Origin: Galerina marginata
Taxonomy: Eukaryota; Basidiomycota; Agaricomycetes; Agaricales; Galerinaceae
Reading direction: 5' to 3'
NCBI GenBank assembly: GCA_023014335.1
Contig: JAECYW010000011.1
Span: 1,550,001-1,614,000, forward strand
DNA: 64,000 bases
Below are positions 11,354-22,600 of this stretch, one piece after another. The notes beneath the pieces are model-generated. The model was not told the origin of the DNA. It searched no databases and saw nothing but the letters and a program-made list of their open reading frames with translations. Position numbers and translations under genes: made by a program. Positions within the stretch are counted from its first letter, which is position 1. Every line of letters begins with the position of its first letter.

Positions 11354-14300
11354 ATGCAGAAAGTTCAAGCCTTTGTGCTGCCTCTTGTTCTCAGCTCCTG
11401 TTTTATCTCTAGTGTTTACGGACAACCGTCTCCAAATGTTCAGAAACGTATTTCGCAGGCCATTGCGAATGCCGCGAAGTCGTCAAGCATAGATTATACC
11501 GCTTTCGTGAATCCATATATTGGCACAGGTGAGTTCCCTTCGTCTGTCGAAAGGCTCACAATTGATGGTGGACCCAGACAACTTCGGCGATGTCTGGTAC
11601 ATCCGATTTACTTCACATTATACTAGAGGTTGATACAAGTCTGAATCACGTTTAGCCCTGGAGCTTCGATTCCTTTTGGCATGGTATGACCTTTTGCCAC
11701 TTTTTAACACCAGTCAGCCTATTCATCTAATGTGACCAAAGGCAAAATTCTCTACAGACATGACTGGATATGCACCGGCTGGTAGGTAAATAGATTTTTT
11801 CACAGCGAAACTACATTAACCCTTCTGATCATGATCAGGTTATGTCACTGATCCAACACAATTTGTTCGCGGTCTCAGTCCATTGCATGACAGTGGAACT
11901 GGTTCTTCTTTGGGTAAATGTCGCAAATTCATAACCTTACCCTCCTTGCTAATATCCTATCCTATCCACAGGAACGTATGGTAACTTCGAGATCATGCCT
12001 CTACTATGTCCAGGAGGGTTCAACACATGCACCACGAAACTGGCAGCCCGTCAACGGCTTCGCAAGAATAACACCGATGGTTCGTGTCCGGTGTTCTGAT
12101 TGTTCTGTTTATTCAATCGAATATAAACTTCTTTGCTAGATGCATCTCCAGGCTACTTTGCCCTGACCCTCAACAACAATATAAAGATGGAAGCCACTGC
12201 GACTCGTCGTGCTGGTCTCGAACGGTTTACATTCCCATCAGGCTCAAAACCCTATTTCGTCTTAGATCTTGCGAATGATTTGCCGGCATCCTTCGCTGGT
12301 GGTCAGCTCACAATTGACCAGGATAAAGGCAGAGTTACTATTGGTGGGAGTTGGGGTTCAAGGTAATTTGAATTCTCGCAATATTTAAAAAAATGTGTCG
12401 TATTTATTCCATGGAATTATTCTAGTTTTGGACCTGGAAGGTTTAACTATAAAGCTTTTGCTTGCTATGACCTGCTTGACGGAGGAAACCAGAAACTCAG
12501 TGAATATGGTGTTTGGACTGGTGACAGGTCAGTATGCGAAATTCCCAAGCACTTTTATAAATCTCACCTACGTCAGCGTTGGACTAGATGCCAAAGGGCT
12601 GGGGCAAACCCATCTGAACCTTTCCGTCAACTTAATTGGCGGTGTTTACGAATCCGGTGCCCTCTTCTCCTTCGACAACAAACCTGAGACCGTCAACATT
12701 CGCGTTGGAGTGTCTTTCCGCTCTGAAGATCAGGCCTGCGCGAACGCCGAATCCGAAGTCGGATCGTCAACTTTCGAAGAGATCCAGGCCCAAGCAAAAG
12801 CGCTATGGCAAGAAAAGTTGTCCAAAATCGAGATCGATGTGCCAAATACGCCTGCGAATGTCACAGAAATGCTGTACTCATCATTGTATCGCGCCTCTCT
12901 CACTCCAGTGAGTCACATTTGTCGGTTTTAGTTAATGATCGTCATGCTAATCGCGAAAACAGAATAATGCCACGGGAGAGACTCAAGGAGTGTTCGCGAA
13001 TACAACCTCATTCTATTTCGATTCTCTATATTGCAGGTTAGTGGACTAACTTTCAATGTCTTTTTTTCTTAATTGCTAACATTCATCGACAGTTGGGATA
13101 CTGTGCGTGCCATTTATTCATTTTGAAAGGATTTACTTACCTTTCCAACATAGTTCCGTACCTTTTATCCTCTAATGGCATTGCATTCGCCTGTTGAATT
13201 TGCTCAAATCGTCGACAATTACATCGACGGCTGGAGAAAGAACGGATGGATGCCAGAATGCCGTGCTAACAATTTACCTGGCTGGACACAAGGAGGTACG
13301 AAATCTCCTGATTGAATACTCTTAACTGAAAAAAATGGTCGCGCAGGTTCTAGTGCTGATAATATCGTGTCCCATTTCGCCGTGAACTATCATAACGAGG
13401 CGTCGCGCCTTGGAATCGACTTGAACGAACTTTATGCTGCTTTGGTTACAGACGCGGAAGTCAACCCGCCCGAATGGAATATTCAAGGTCGCCAAGCGAA
13501 TGTCTACAAGTGAGTACCTGGGCGTATAAATTGCCATACACTAAACTCTCTTGTGTTTTTAGTCAGTTTGGTTTTGTACCTTTTGCCGTCCTCGATGTAT
13601 CTAGCACAGGCAGACAAACTCGAGAAGGCAGTCGTACACTAGAGGTTCGTCGATATTTTCTAACTGGACAATCTGTAAACGTAGTACCCGTATTTTTAGT
13701 ATGCATTCGAAGACTTTGGGATCCGACAAGTGGCTCAACTTTTGGGCAAAACTGACGATGTCGCGAAGTACACCCAACGCTCATTGGTATGTGTGTTCAC
13801 TTTCCATATATCCTATCAACCAATGCCAAAACAACTCGCAAGTCCTACCGCAATGTTTGGAATCCTGACATTGTCAGTGATGGGTTCAAAGGTGAGAAAG
13901 AGTATATAATCTTCATCATCATATTCACAACTCTATTTCCCGCAGGCTTCTCTCAAAAGCGCTTCTCCAATGGCACTTTTTCCTTCCAAGATCCCATTAA
14001 CTGTTCGCCAAAAGACAAGAACGACACTCGATCCTGCTCTCTCCAGGGCAACAACATAAACGGTTTCTACGAGTCGTCCTCTTGGGAATATAGCTGGTTC
14101 GTGCTATGCAGCGAGCTTATTTGTCGGCTTTTTAAACAAATTTGCCTGCGTAGGTATGCACCTCACGACACAGCCCACCTCATCGAACTCATGGGCGGAA
14201 ATGTGGGAAGCATTCTCAGACTCAATGGTTTGAAGACTTATGGTTTTGCTTTTCCAGGATACATTTGTCAAACGGCTGGATCATTTCTTCAGTGTATGCC

Positions 14301-15053
14301 GCGCAATCGACTACTCCCTTCATATCTTCATGTTGATGTTATCCATCCTGCAGGCTGGCTATTACGCGGCTGGAAACGAGCCATCCTTCCAGGTCAGTCG
14401 TTTCTAGGTGCTAGGTACAACATCAAACTAAGGACTACACATTGCAGACTCCTATCGGTTACCATTATGCAAACCAACCTGCAAAATCTGTAGATAGTGT
14501 CCGAAAAGCTGTCTTTGAGAACTTCGACATCAGTACGCCTATTTTGTTTCGCAGACGTCACCGTCACCATTATACTGACCCTTTGCAGCCCCTGCTGGTT
14601 TGCCTGGAAATGATGACCAAGCAGCAATGGCGACCTTCCTCTCGTTCCATCTCCTGGGATTGTACCCCGGTAGGTTGTTCCTCTACAAAATCATATTGAT
14701 TTTCTCATCGTTGTCTAGTTCCTTCGACGACACAACTTCTCGTCGTATCACCATTCACGCCTAAGTACACGATTCACAATTCATTCCTGAATGTCAGCAC
14801 GACTGTTACAACTGTCAATTTCGATCCCAAGTCGGTTCAAAAGAAGATTCCGAGTGGTACTGCTGCATACGTGAAAAGTGTTACCGTCAACGGCGTGCCT
14901 TCTGCGTCTCGCTGCCATTTAGATTTCTATGACACCTTCCGACTTGGAGGAGAGGTTGTCATCACCCTCACTTCAGACAAGTCAGAAGCCAATGACTGTC
15001 TTGGGTCATTGCCAGAAAGTATCTCAACTGGTGGTTTCAGTAAAGCTCGTTGA
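11354..15053 (+). CDS. Secreted GH92 alpha-1,2-mannosidase
   Basis: Starts with a signal peptide (MQKVQAFVLPLVLSSCFISS, cleavage near VYGQP). GH92 blocks follow in order: DYTAFVNPYIGT, DNFGDVCPGASIPFGM, FSTDMTGYAPAG, RGLSPLHDSGTG, YGNFEIMPL, GYFALTLNNNIKMEATATRR, SSLYRASLTP, GWRKNGWMPECRA, NLPGWTQGGSSADN, FYESSSWEYSW, LPGNDDQAAMATFLSFHLLG and FTPKYTIHNSFLNV. The family hydrolyses alpha-1,2-mannosidic bonds of N-glycans or mannans and depends on calcium. At least fifteen short introns are needed, and the early exons are tiny (19 nt at 11578-11596, 28 nt at 11656-11683). All junctions I checked keep frame, so this gene, unlike several neighbours, appears intact. The stop codon TGA is at 15051-15053. 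Confidence 0.93.
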
Positions 15054-15836
15054 ATATACTGTTCAGAAAGAGAATAGCATTATGTACTACAAGTGTTTGC
15101 GGCTGCGCCGCGCTCTGTTGGAGTCAGTTGGACGAACGTCTCGTAAATGCAGACCCAAAGTTGTATTCATCAGTGAGGACTCTTTACCCAAGACTGATGA
15201 GTCTAAAACTCTAAATTAAAAGGCCAGCCATTCGCTGCAGAGAGCGGGGCGGCATGGCAATGTGAGGGCAATCTTATCTGACTCAGATAATCGACGTTGA
15301 GCGCCAACCCAGCACAACGCTTGAAACTTGATGGAATAAATAAAATACTCTTGAAAGAGCGCTAGCAGTGATGTCATAACCTTGCAGTATGGTAATGCTT
15401 TAAGCGCGCTGGCAGAACGTCCCAACTTTCGATAAAAAAAAGCACGGAAACCGAAACAATGAAACTTTTTTGAGCCACCTCTCACGAAGAGAAAACGCTC
15501 TCGGCACTCGAATTGGTCAAAGAACAGACTGAACAGTTGGTAATAATGAACGGCGGTTGGCGATAATGAACGTATCTGAAAATGTGGTGTAGGTGTAGGT
15601 GTAGGTGAGAAAGAACACGAATGTGCTAGAAGATGGGGGGATGTCAGGTGCAGCTCGGCATAGTTGTAGGGCTCGGCAGTACGGCTTCTGCATATTGGAA
15701 GTGGGGCGCGTGAAAAGGATTGTGGAGCGCGGCTGCGCGGCTTGTGATCCGAGCTTATGTCAAATGTTCTCATCTACAGAACTTGGCAGATGGGAAAGTG
15801 ATCGAGGGGCTAAAGCTCAAGACAGCCAACGTTCGT
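15054..15836. other. Gap between convergent genes with a GGTGTA microsatellite
   Basis: This gap holds the 3' ends of the GH92 gene and the opposite-strand coiled-coil gene. A GGTGTA repeat of about 3.7 copies lies at 15586-15607. A long minus-strand open frame here (15216-15773) has no protein-like pattern and is not called. Confidence 0.5.
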
Positions 15837-18800
15837 TTACCGATTCAGCCAAGGATCCTCCTCCTCCTGTTCTTGCTTTGTTGATAATACACGATATCCA
15901 TTGAGCCACTCCGCGAAACGTTCTTCTGGTATGTCTATCGTCGAGATCTTCTTGTTACTGGCAGTCTCAGTCACGAATTTTGTGAGGTTATAACTGATGC
16001 CGGGGTGAAAAAAAAGGAGACTGAACAGATAATAGGTGGCTTACGAGTCTAATCGCAGAATGATAGCTGTCTTCTGCTTTCTCGCGTCCGCAGCCTTTCT
16101 CGTAATGGTAAACGTAAGGTGCAATGATCTTGCAGAAGGCGATAGAAGTTCTTCAATTTTTTCGTCTACTTTCTGTGCAGCTTTCAATGGGTGCATGTTT
16201 TCCAGTGAAATTTCATCATCTTTGTCATCGAAATTGCTATCTCGATGTACGGCAAGGGCAATTCCTTGGAGACAATTAAACACATGAAAGGAAGGAAATA
16301 GGGCAAGACATACCCGCAGCGTATCTTCGTTCGGCCTGTCTTTGCATCTTCCTCAAGCTCTTCTCTAGCGCCTTCAACTCTGCGCTCGACCCACCAGGAC
16401 CTCCGAGGTCATTGATCCGGGACTCTATTTCGACCATCTGGGCTCTGAGAGTTAACGCCCGTCCTAATCGATCCTTGACATCTTCGGGAGTAGATTCGCT
16501 GGCTGTGCTGACGACAGATTCCTCCTCGACATCATCTGGCACGGGATCCGGAACAGGGTCGTCTGTGGGTTCAGGAGGCGGGTGGTCAGGTAGTGGCTTT
16601 TCTAGCGATGGGTTCACTGCCGGCTCTGGTACTTGAGGTGTTTCCTCTGGCACTTCTGCCACATTGTCATCAGCAACCTGCACTTGTGGCGTTTCCTCTG
16701 GTGCTTCTGCCACATCGACTTTGGCGACCGTCTCATCCTGGAGTTTCTTACTATCTTCGTCTTCCTTCTGCTTCTCCTCTTCCTGTCGTCGCGCTTCGGC
16801 CTCCGCGGCCTCCTTTTGCCTGCGGTCCTCTTCCTCTTGCTGCTGTTGTTTTTGCGTCTCCTCCTTCCTCCTCTCCTCCTCTTTGAGTCTCTCCGCTTCC
16901 ACCCGGTTCGCCTCCTCTTCCTCGATCCTTTTCGCCTCTTCAGCCTCCTTCAGCTTCGCTTCTTCCTCTTTTCGTTTCGTCTCCTCCTCCTCCAACCTCT
17001 TCGCCTGCTCCGCCGCCTCCGTCTTCGCCACCTCCGCCTTTCTCTTCTCCTCTTCTTCCAACTGCTTGGCTTTTTCCTCCTCCTGTTTCTTCCTCTCCGC
17101 CTCTTCACGACGAGCCCGCGCCTCCTCGGCATCCTTCTTTCGCTGAGCCGCTTCCTCCTGTTTCTTCTTCTCCTCTTCTTCCTTCAGTCGCTTCGTCTCT
17201 GCAGCCGCCGCCTCTTTCTTCGCTTTCTCTTCCTTCCTCTCTTCGGCTCGACGAGCTTTCGCGTCTTCGGCCTCCTTCTTTCTTTGCGCCGCTTCCTCCT
17301 CTCTCTTCCTTTCCGCCTCCTCCCGCATTCGCTTCGCCTCTGCGGCTGCCTCCTCCTCGCGTTTCTTCTGCCTAGCATTCTCATCGTCGATCTCTTTCTG
17401 CCGCCTCTCCTCCTTCTCTTTCACCTTTCTTTCGTTCTCTAGTCTCAGCCTCTCTTTCTCTTTCTCTTCCGCCTCTATCCTCTTTGCTTCCTCCTCTTTC
17501 AACCTTTGTTCCTCTGCCTCCCTTTCCGCCTGTTCCTGCTCCTCCTTCTTCCGCCTCTCTTCGTCCTCCCTCTGCTTATCTTCCTCCACCTGACGAGCAG
17601 CAGCTTCTTCCGCCTCTTTGTCCTTCTTCGCCTCAAGGGCCTCAGCGTCAGACGGTTTGGGCGCCCACGGATTATTCGAAGAAAAGTTGAATTGCGAAGA
17701 TATTGGGGGAACACTTGAGAATCCATTGCCGGTAGAGGTCGAAGGTGCGGTTGCAGGAGGGACGCCAGCGTCGATATCGATGAGGTTAGTGTCGGTATTT
17801 AGGAGATTAGTTTCGTAGGGAGGTGGGATCGTATTCTTCCCTCGGAGGAGGATCGTCGTATATGTCAGTCGTAGTTGTTTTCGTAGGGTGGAGGTTGTGA
17901 TTGCCGTTGTGTATCATCAGTCGCAGCAGCATCCATATCGGCATTTCCATCAGAACGCGTGATAAACTGAGAGTCCATGGTATCCCAACCTTCCATGTTA
18001 TCATCCTGGGGTGGCGTTCCGGCTTTCTTGGCTGGAGGCGGGACGGGGGCAGAGACAATTGGAACACCGAACGACGATGGGCCATCCTTCGCAGGCGGAG
18101 TGGGCGGCTTCTCGTCCTGTGTAGTCTTCTGGCCTAATCTTTTCCCAGTCCTCCTGAGCCGGGCTCCTCCAAGAAATCAGGGATCTGCGGAAGAAACTCT
18201 GAAACCGGTCTTACTGGCAAGGGATCGTCGACGTCGCGGTTGAGCGGCCACCGCGCGGCGGAATCGGACGGCGTAGGGCGGCATGTAGATGGGCTGCCTC
18301 TGCTTGGGCGTGAGCTCGCCCTCTTCTGGTTTGGTAGGCGCCGCGACCACTTCTGCTTCTGCATCCACATCCACGAGAATGTCGTCCTCGGTGTACATCT
18401 CGGGTATCTGTGTGAGGTCTTCGGGGAGGGATGGTTCGCCCTTCTCTGTGGAGTCCGAGGCTGTGGATGAGAGGTTGCCGTCGTCGGCGTCGTCGTCCTT
18501 GCTGAGTGATGACCCCTCCGACACGGTGTCGTTTGAATCTCGTCTTTGTGGGTATACCGAGAGCCTGCGACTTGTCCTTCCTGGTGTCCCTCCCCGAACT
18601 GATCCAAGGTCTGTCTCCGTATCCGAGAACTCTGCAGGGAAATAACCCGGAACAGGGCGTCTGGGACCTGTTCTTGCAGTTGAAGTCGGTGGTGGATCGA
18701 CGCTGGTGACGGGCGTCTGCTCGGAAGTGATGGCGGAAGGTGGCGAAACGACGCTGGGCTCGTCGGGGGCTATGATGGTGGAAGGCTCTCGTGATGGTGA

Positions 18801-19270
18801 AAAGCGGACGGTGCGGGGTGGGGGGAAGAAAGCAACTGTGGGTATCATTCGTGAAATGGTATAGAGATCGCGGCGGAAGCGTCTCCAGGTCCTGTTGAGT
18901 CCGACGTCGTCCCAAATAGGCTGGAGTGATGTCTGCGAGCACCATCCCGAGGGCAGTCCAGATCAAGACCAGGACAAGCCTCCCGACGCTCTCGGTGAAC
19001 AGAAAAGTCGATGAAGAGCCGGACTCCATAGGCTATGTAAGGGTCGGAGGACTTGGGCATCTTCTTGAGGAAATGCAGCAAGATAACGCCCTCCCACAAG
19101 CCCACGAGCGTCCCTGTAAGCTTGAAGTCATGACGGCTCACAAAGTCGACAACGAAACGCAGGCCAAGACCGAAGGCGATGGCGAATATGCTGTCCATAA
19201 GCGAGGCGAGGCGCACATTAATTCGCCAACCTGAGGAACGGGTTGAAAGGACCGAGGAGGCGACGCTCAT
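15837..19270 (-). CDS. Membrane-anchored protein with long charged coiled coil; family not recognised
   Basis: Starts at 19270 with MSVASSVLSTRSSGWRINVR, then about four hydrophobic helices (LMDSIFAIAFGLGLRFVVDF, GTLVGLWEGVILLHFL, YIAYGVRLFID, RLVLVLIWTALGMVLAD). Next comes a proline/acid-rich disordered stretch, then roughly 280 residues of E/K/R/A coiled coil (17.6-16.8 kb). A C-terminal globular segment of about 150 residues follows (RLGRALTLRAQMVEIESRIN, NMHPLKAAQKVDEKIEELL, IDIPEERFAEWLNGYRVL). Introns are seen at about 18145-18223, 16265-16313 and 15987-16046. Four single extra bases interrupt the frame, near 19003-19006, 18917-18925, 17866 and 17824-17828; each is repaired by dropping one base. 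The layout suggests an organelle-membrane scaffold or tether. The product is otherwise uncharacterised. Confidence 0.7.
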
Positions 19271-20344
19271 CCTGCAGGTTAGCTTTGATAATGGGGTTCC
19301 AAAAAGAGATTAACATGTGGTTGGTTTTTCTTTCACAGTTTACTTATGGGTCCACGTTGTGAACAAACAAACACCGCACAGACCCTCAACACTCTCATGG
19401 TCCGCTCCCTCTGTCATTTCATTGTTAATTCGTTCCAATCGTCGACAATGGCGCTCACAGTGAGGAGGCCATCAACATGAACTGTTTGGCTTGGCGTTAC
19501 GCGGCCGGCTCATTGTCCATCAACGCCGGCCCACTGCAATCCGGTCGCTTGCAGGATTTAGAAAGTGCTTGGAAAGTGCAGCCTCGAGGCCAGAAATTAA
19601 ACCGAGAACTTGGCTAGGGAAAAGGAGGTTGCTGTAGCCTGAGATTTTCATGCACCAGTTCAACACCAGTTAGTTCCTCTAGTGAGCTTTAAGAGTCCGT
19701 CACCAATACCCAGGCGCATGTATGCTGCGGGTTATAATTGGTCATCGAAGTCAAGAAGAAAGGAGGTTTTTGTGGTCGGTGTCGAAAGGGGTGTTAAATA
19801 TGTCTCATAGTCGGACCCCGATCATCCAGCAGCCAGCATCGGTCCAACAATCAAAAATCGTAGAAAACTACATACATGCGCGAAAAAAGGGGGTATAAAA
19901 AGATATTCCAAGCCTGTGAAAGGCAGAAATTATTTGTTACAGTGCTCATTAGTATTTTAAGGTGCTGGGTGCTCGCGAACGGGATGCGGTGTCGGAATCC
20001 CCCCACTTCCTACGTCATCCCATTAAGCACAATATTAATGTTGCCAGATATTAAGGGGCAGAAGCCATCCGCCGGATTTTGGGGGCGTTAATCTTCACGA
20101 TATCGCAGTCGTTAATATGTCCGTGGACCGGACGTCGACGAGTTGAAAGGATATACATCGAGTGGGGGTGAATGAGGAGCGTTAGGGAGGTTACAACTAA
20201 TCCCAGGTGTCTCCTGATGTCGTCAAAAGGCGTAATCGTCGTGTCGGAATGCATGTCATTGGCTGGAAAGTGCGTCGTTCTGAAGAAGCGCAGTTCCGCG
20301 AGCCAAGCGAGTTTTATATCACAGCTCTCCAGGAAAAGAGCAGC
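19271..20344. other. Intergenic region, 1.1 kb
   Basis: Upstream region of the coiled-coil gene and downstream of the kinase-like gene, both on the minus strand. Small open frames here have no protein-like pattern. I see no repeat or RNA gene. Confidence 0.45.
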
Positions 20345-21685
20345 CTACGGTCCCACCTCCTCTACTATCATATCGACTTTGCTCAGTCGTCTCCGCCCAC
20401 AGTCCCACTTGCGCAGGTACTCCTTTCGCTCGCTCCTTGAAAAGCTCGCACCCAGTCATACAGGTCAGCCGGGAGCTTGTCCTTGCGTTGATCCCAAGGC
20501 TTCACGTCGACGGACTCGCAACGGATCAAGACACACCATGATCATGCCGAAGCTATACGCGTCAGCCAGCAGTGGGTCCTGGCACTCCCCGCGGAGGACC
20601 TCCGGTGCCGAGAACGGCCGCGTCCCAGGATGTATCTGCTCGAACTTGACCATGGGTGGTCTGGGCGTCGACACCAATCTGCTTGCGGGCGGCGATATAA
20701 GGGAATGGGTCCTCAGGTTCATCGTCAGGCGACTTGAACACAGAGTCGGCTGATACAGAGCGACCAAAATCAAGAAGCTTGATCGTGTTCGTCCGCTTCG
20801 TGACCTGGATATTGAGAAGAGACACGTCACCGTGGCTTAATCTGTATGAATGCAGATGGCTGAGACCATCGAGCAGTTGGTTATGGTAATCGATTTTCTG
20901 CTTCGTCGTCAACATTCGGCCGTTCGATGATCACATCGTACAGCGTCCGGCCATCGATGTACGCCAGGACCATGCCCACGTTCTCCAGAGACCCAAGGAA
21001 GGCGCAGATATTCCTGTGGCGCGCCAGCGTCGTGTATACACGCAGCTCCGCGAGGAATTGGACAGTGACATCAGAGGCATTGGACTGCATCTCACCGTTA
21101 ATCTCGAGCTGGACGACATCAGGCTTCTTGACCACGCATCTAAACAGCTCCGAAGCAGAGCCGTGCGCAAACTGGCTGAAGACTGGCTGTTGGATTGGGA
21201 GGAGCGGAGTAGGCAGTCGGCGTCGGGAACGAGAAGATGGATGTTGGATGCCGCGGAGGGTTGTAGATTGGTGAAGGCGGCGGCGAATCATTTAGTTTGT
21301 GGTCAATGCTATGATGATGATGATGATGATGATGGTTTTCTTCAACACCGTGGTTATACTGGTTGTACACTGGCGGAGGCTCGACAGCAGTCTCCTCTGA
21401 CTGACGAAAATGAATTCAGAGAATGTTGAGGCTGCGTTTCCTCTTCCTCGTCCATCTCCACTATGAAAAGTGAAGCATCAGGCGTTAGAAAGAAAGATCG
21501 GAAGGCCAAAAGGTATAATAAGGCGCACCCATCCACCAATTCTTCTTTGAAGTCAACGTTACACGTTTAACATGCATTGCTTTAGGCGGTCGTGGAACGG
21601 GTGAGATAATCGGTGTCCTGGACTCTGTCGGTGTATCTGGCGCCTGGGCGCTACTGAAACCTCTTGTAAACGCGGGCGGCTGCAT
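20345..21685 (-). CDS. Protein-kinase-like protein with poly-His linker, frame broken several times
   Basis: Read from ATG 21685 (MQPPAFTRGFSSAQAPDTPT). A disordered N-terminal region contains an eight-histidine run, encoded by the GAT/ATG microsatellite at 21311-21334. The kinase-like domain shows HGSASELFRCVV (glycine-loop position), FLAELRVYTTLARHRNICAF, HSYRLSHGDVSLLNI (catalytic loop, HGD rather than HRD, with D and N kept), IKLLDFGRSV (DFG), RPFSAPEVLRGE (APE) and ADAYSFGMIMV (subdomain IX). One intron (about 21462-21532) joins in frame. Five single extra bases are needed to link the blocks, near 21400, 21170-21195, 20912-20920, 20651-20660 and 20517-20527. The C-terminal end (20345 or 20465) is uncertain. 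This could be a kinase with sequence errors or a decaying copy. Confidence 0.65.
21311..21334. repeat. ATG/GAT trinucleotide microsatellite encoding poly-His
   Basis: Eight ATG/GAT units in a row. On the minus strand in the kinase-like gene's frame they read CAT repeats, giving eight consecutive histidines. Confidence 0.85.
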
Positions 21686-22600
21686 GATATTGGTGGTTTG
21701 AGCCCACAAAACGCAGGATTGTCGGCGAGGGTATGTGGAAAGCAATAGAAAGATGCTAAATTGCTTCCGCCGTCCGAACGTGCGTTCAGACTTGACAGTT
21801 AGGAGCAATATTTCCAAATCGGGTCAGCCAAGTCTACCATGTTCGTCAACGAGCTTCACTTTGAACGCTTGAGCATGGAGGACGCTCGAAATCGATGTAC
21901 AGTGAAGATCAGAATTGTTAGTGTTGACCCATAGCATTGGTCTCTTCGATCAGATATGTTTGTGAGATATTCTTCTTATCTAGAAGCTCTCTTAATTTAT
22001 CAACTTTGTATCAACTCACGATCGGAAATCGCGCATTTTTCCTCATACCACAGCACGCGCTCCCAGGTAAAAATATTCTCATCTTCGAAAACAACGCGTC
22101 CCTGGACTTTAAAAAAATAGATGCTCACGAAAGTCTATCGAAGCAGTTTCGCTGAGAACAAGTGTTCATTTCTAGGCTCTCGACATCGAGACTCGGAGTA
22201 AACATTCTCAAGACGCAAAGAGACATCTTAAGGCCAACAGAATTATAAGATTAAAATACGAGTACAAACGTTGTCAGTACAAGAGAACTATGTACAGTAA
22301 GTAAGCGGTCAAGAATAGTCCAAAGACGTGATCAGCAAGCCACTAGTAAAGTGTCCACGTAAAAGTCATGCAATGAAAATGCAATCGTGAGGGTTTGGGG
22401 TAAATGATGTATCCAGAGATGACTCTAAATGCAGCCGCAAAAAAGTCCGGAACACTAATGGTGGAAAAGCTAAAAGTGTTACAAAAAGTAAGATGTTCCA
22501 ATGAAGGTGAAGGATAGGTCCATGTGCACATTAACGAGAATCTAAGTGCCAAAAATGCGTAATAGTCAATGATCATCAGTCATAAGTGTCTTTATCACAT
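21686..22600. other. Intergenic region, 0.9 kb
   Basis: AT-rich stretch between the kinase-like gene's start and the 3' end of the oxidase gene. Only short open frames without protein-like pattern are present. No gene is called. Confidence 0.45.

Noticed and set aside
15586..15607. GGTGTA repeat as telomere-like sequence
   Set aside because: Under four copies, internal to the contig and unlike the usual fungal TTAGGG; it is a simple microsatellite.
15216..15773. 185-codon minus-strand open frame
   Set aside because: No family pattern, no splice partners, and it lies in the 3' gap between two convergent genes.
16633..17442. Long plus-strand open frames rich in leucine or serine
   Set aside because: They are antisense shadows of the repetitive E/K/R coiled-coil exon. 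Codon bias of that exon removes stops on the other strand.
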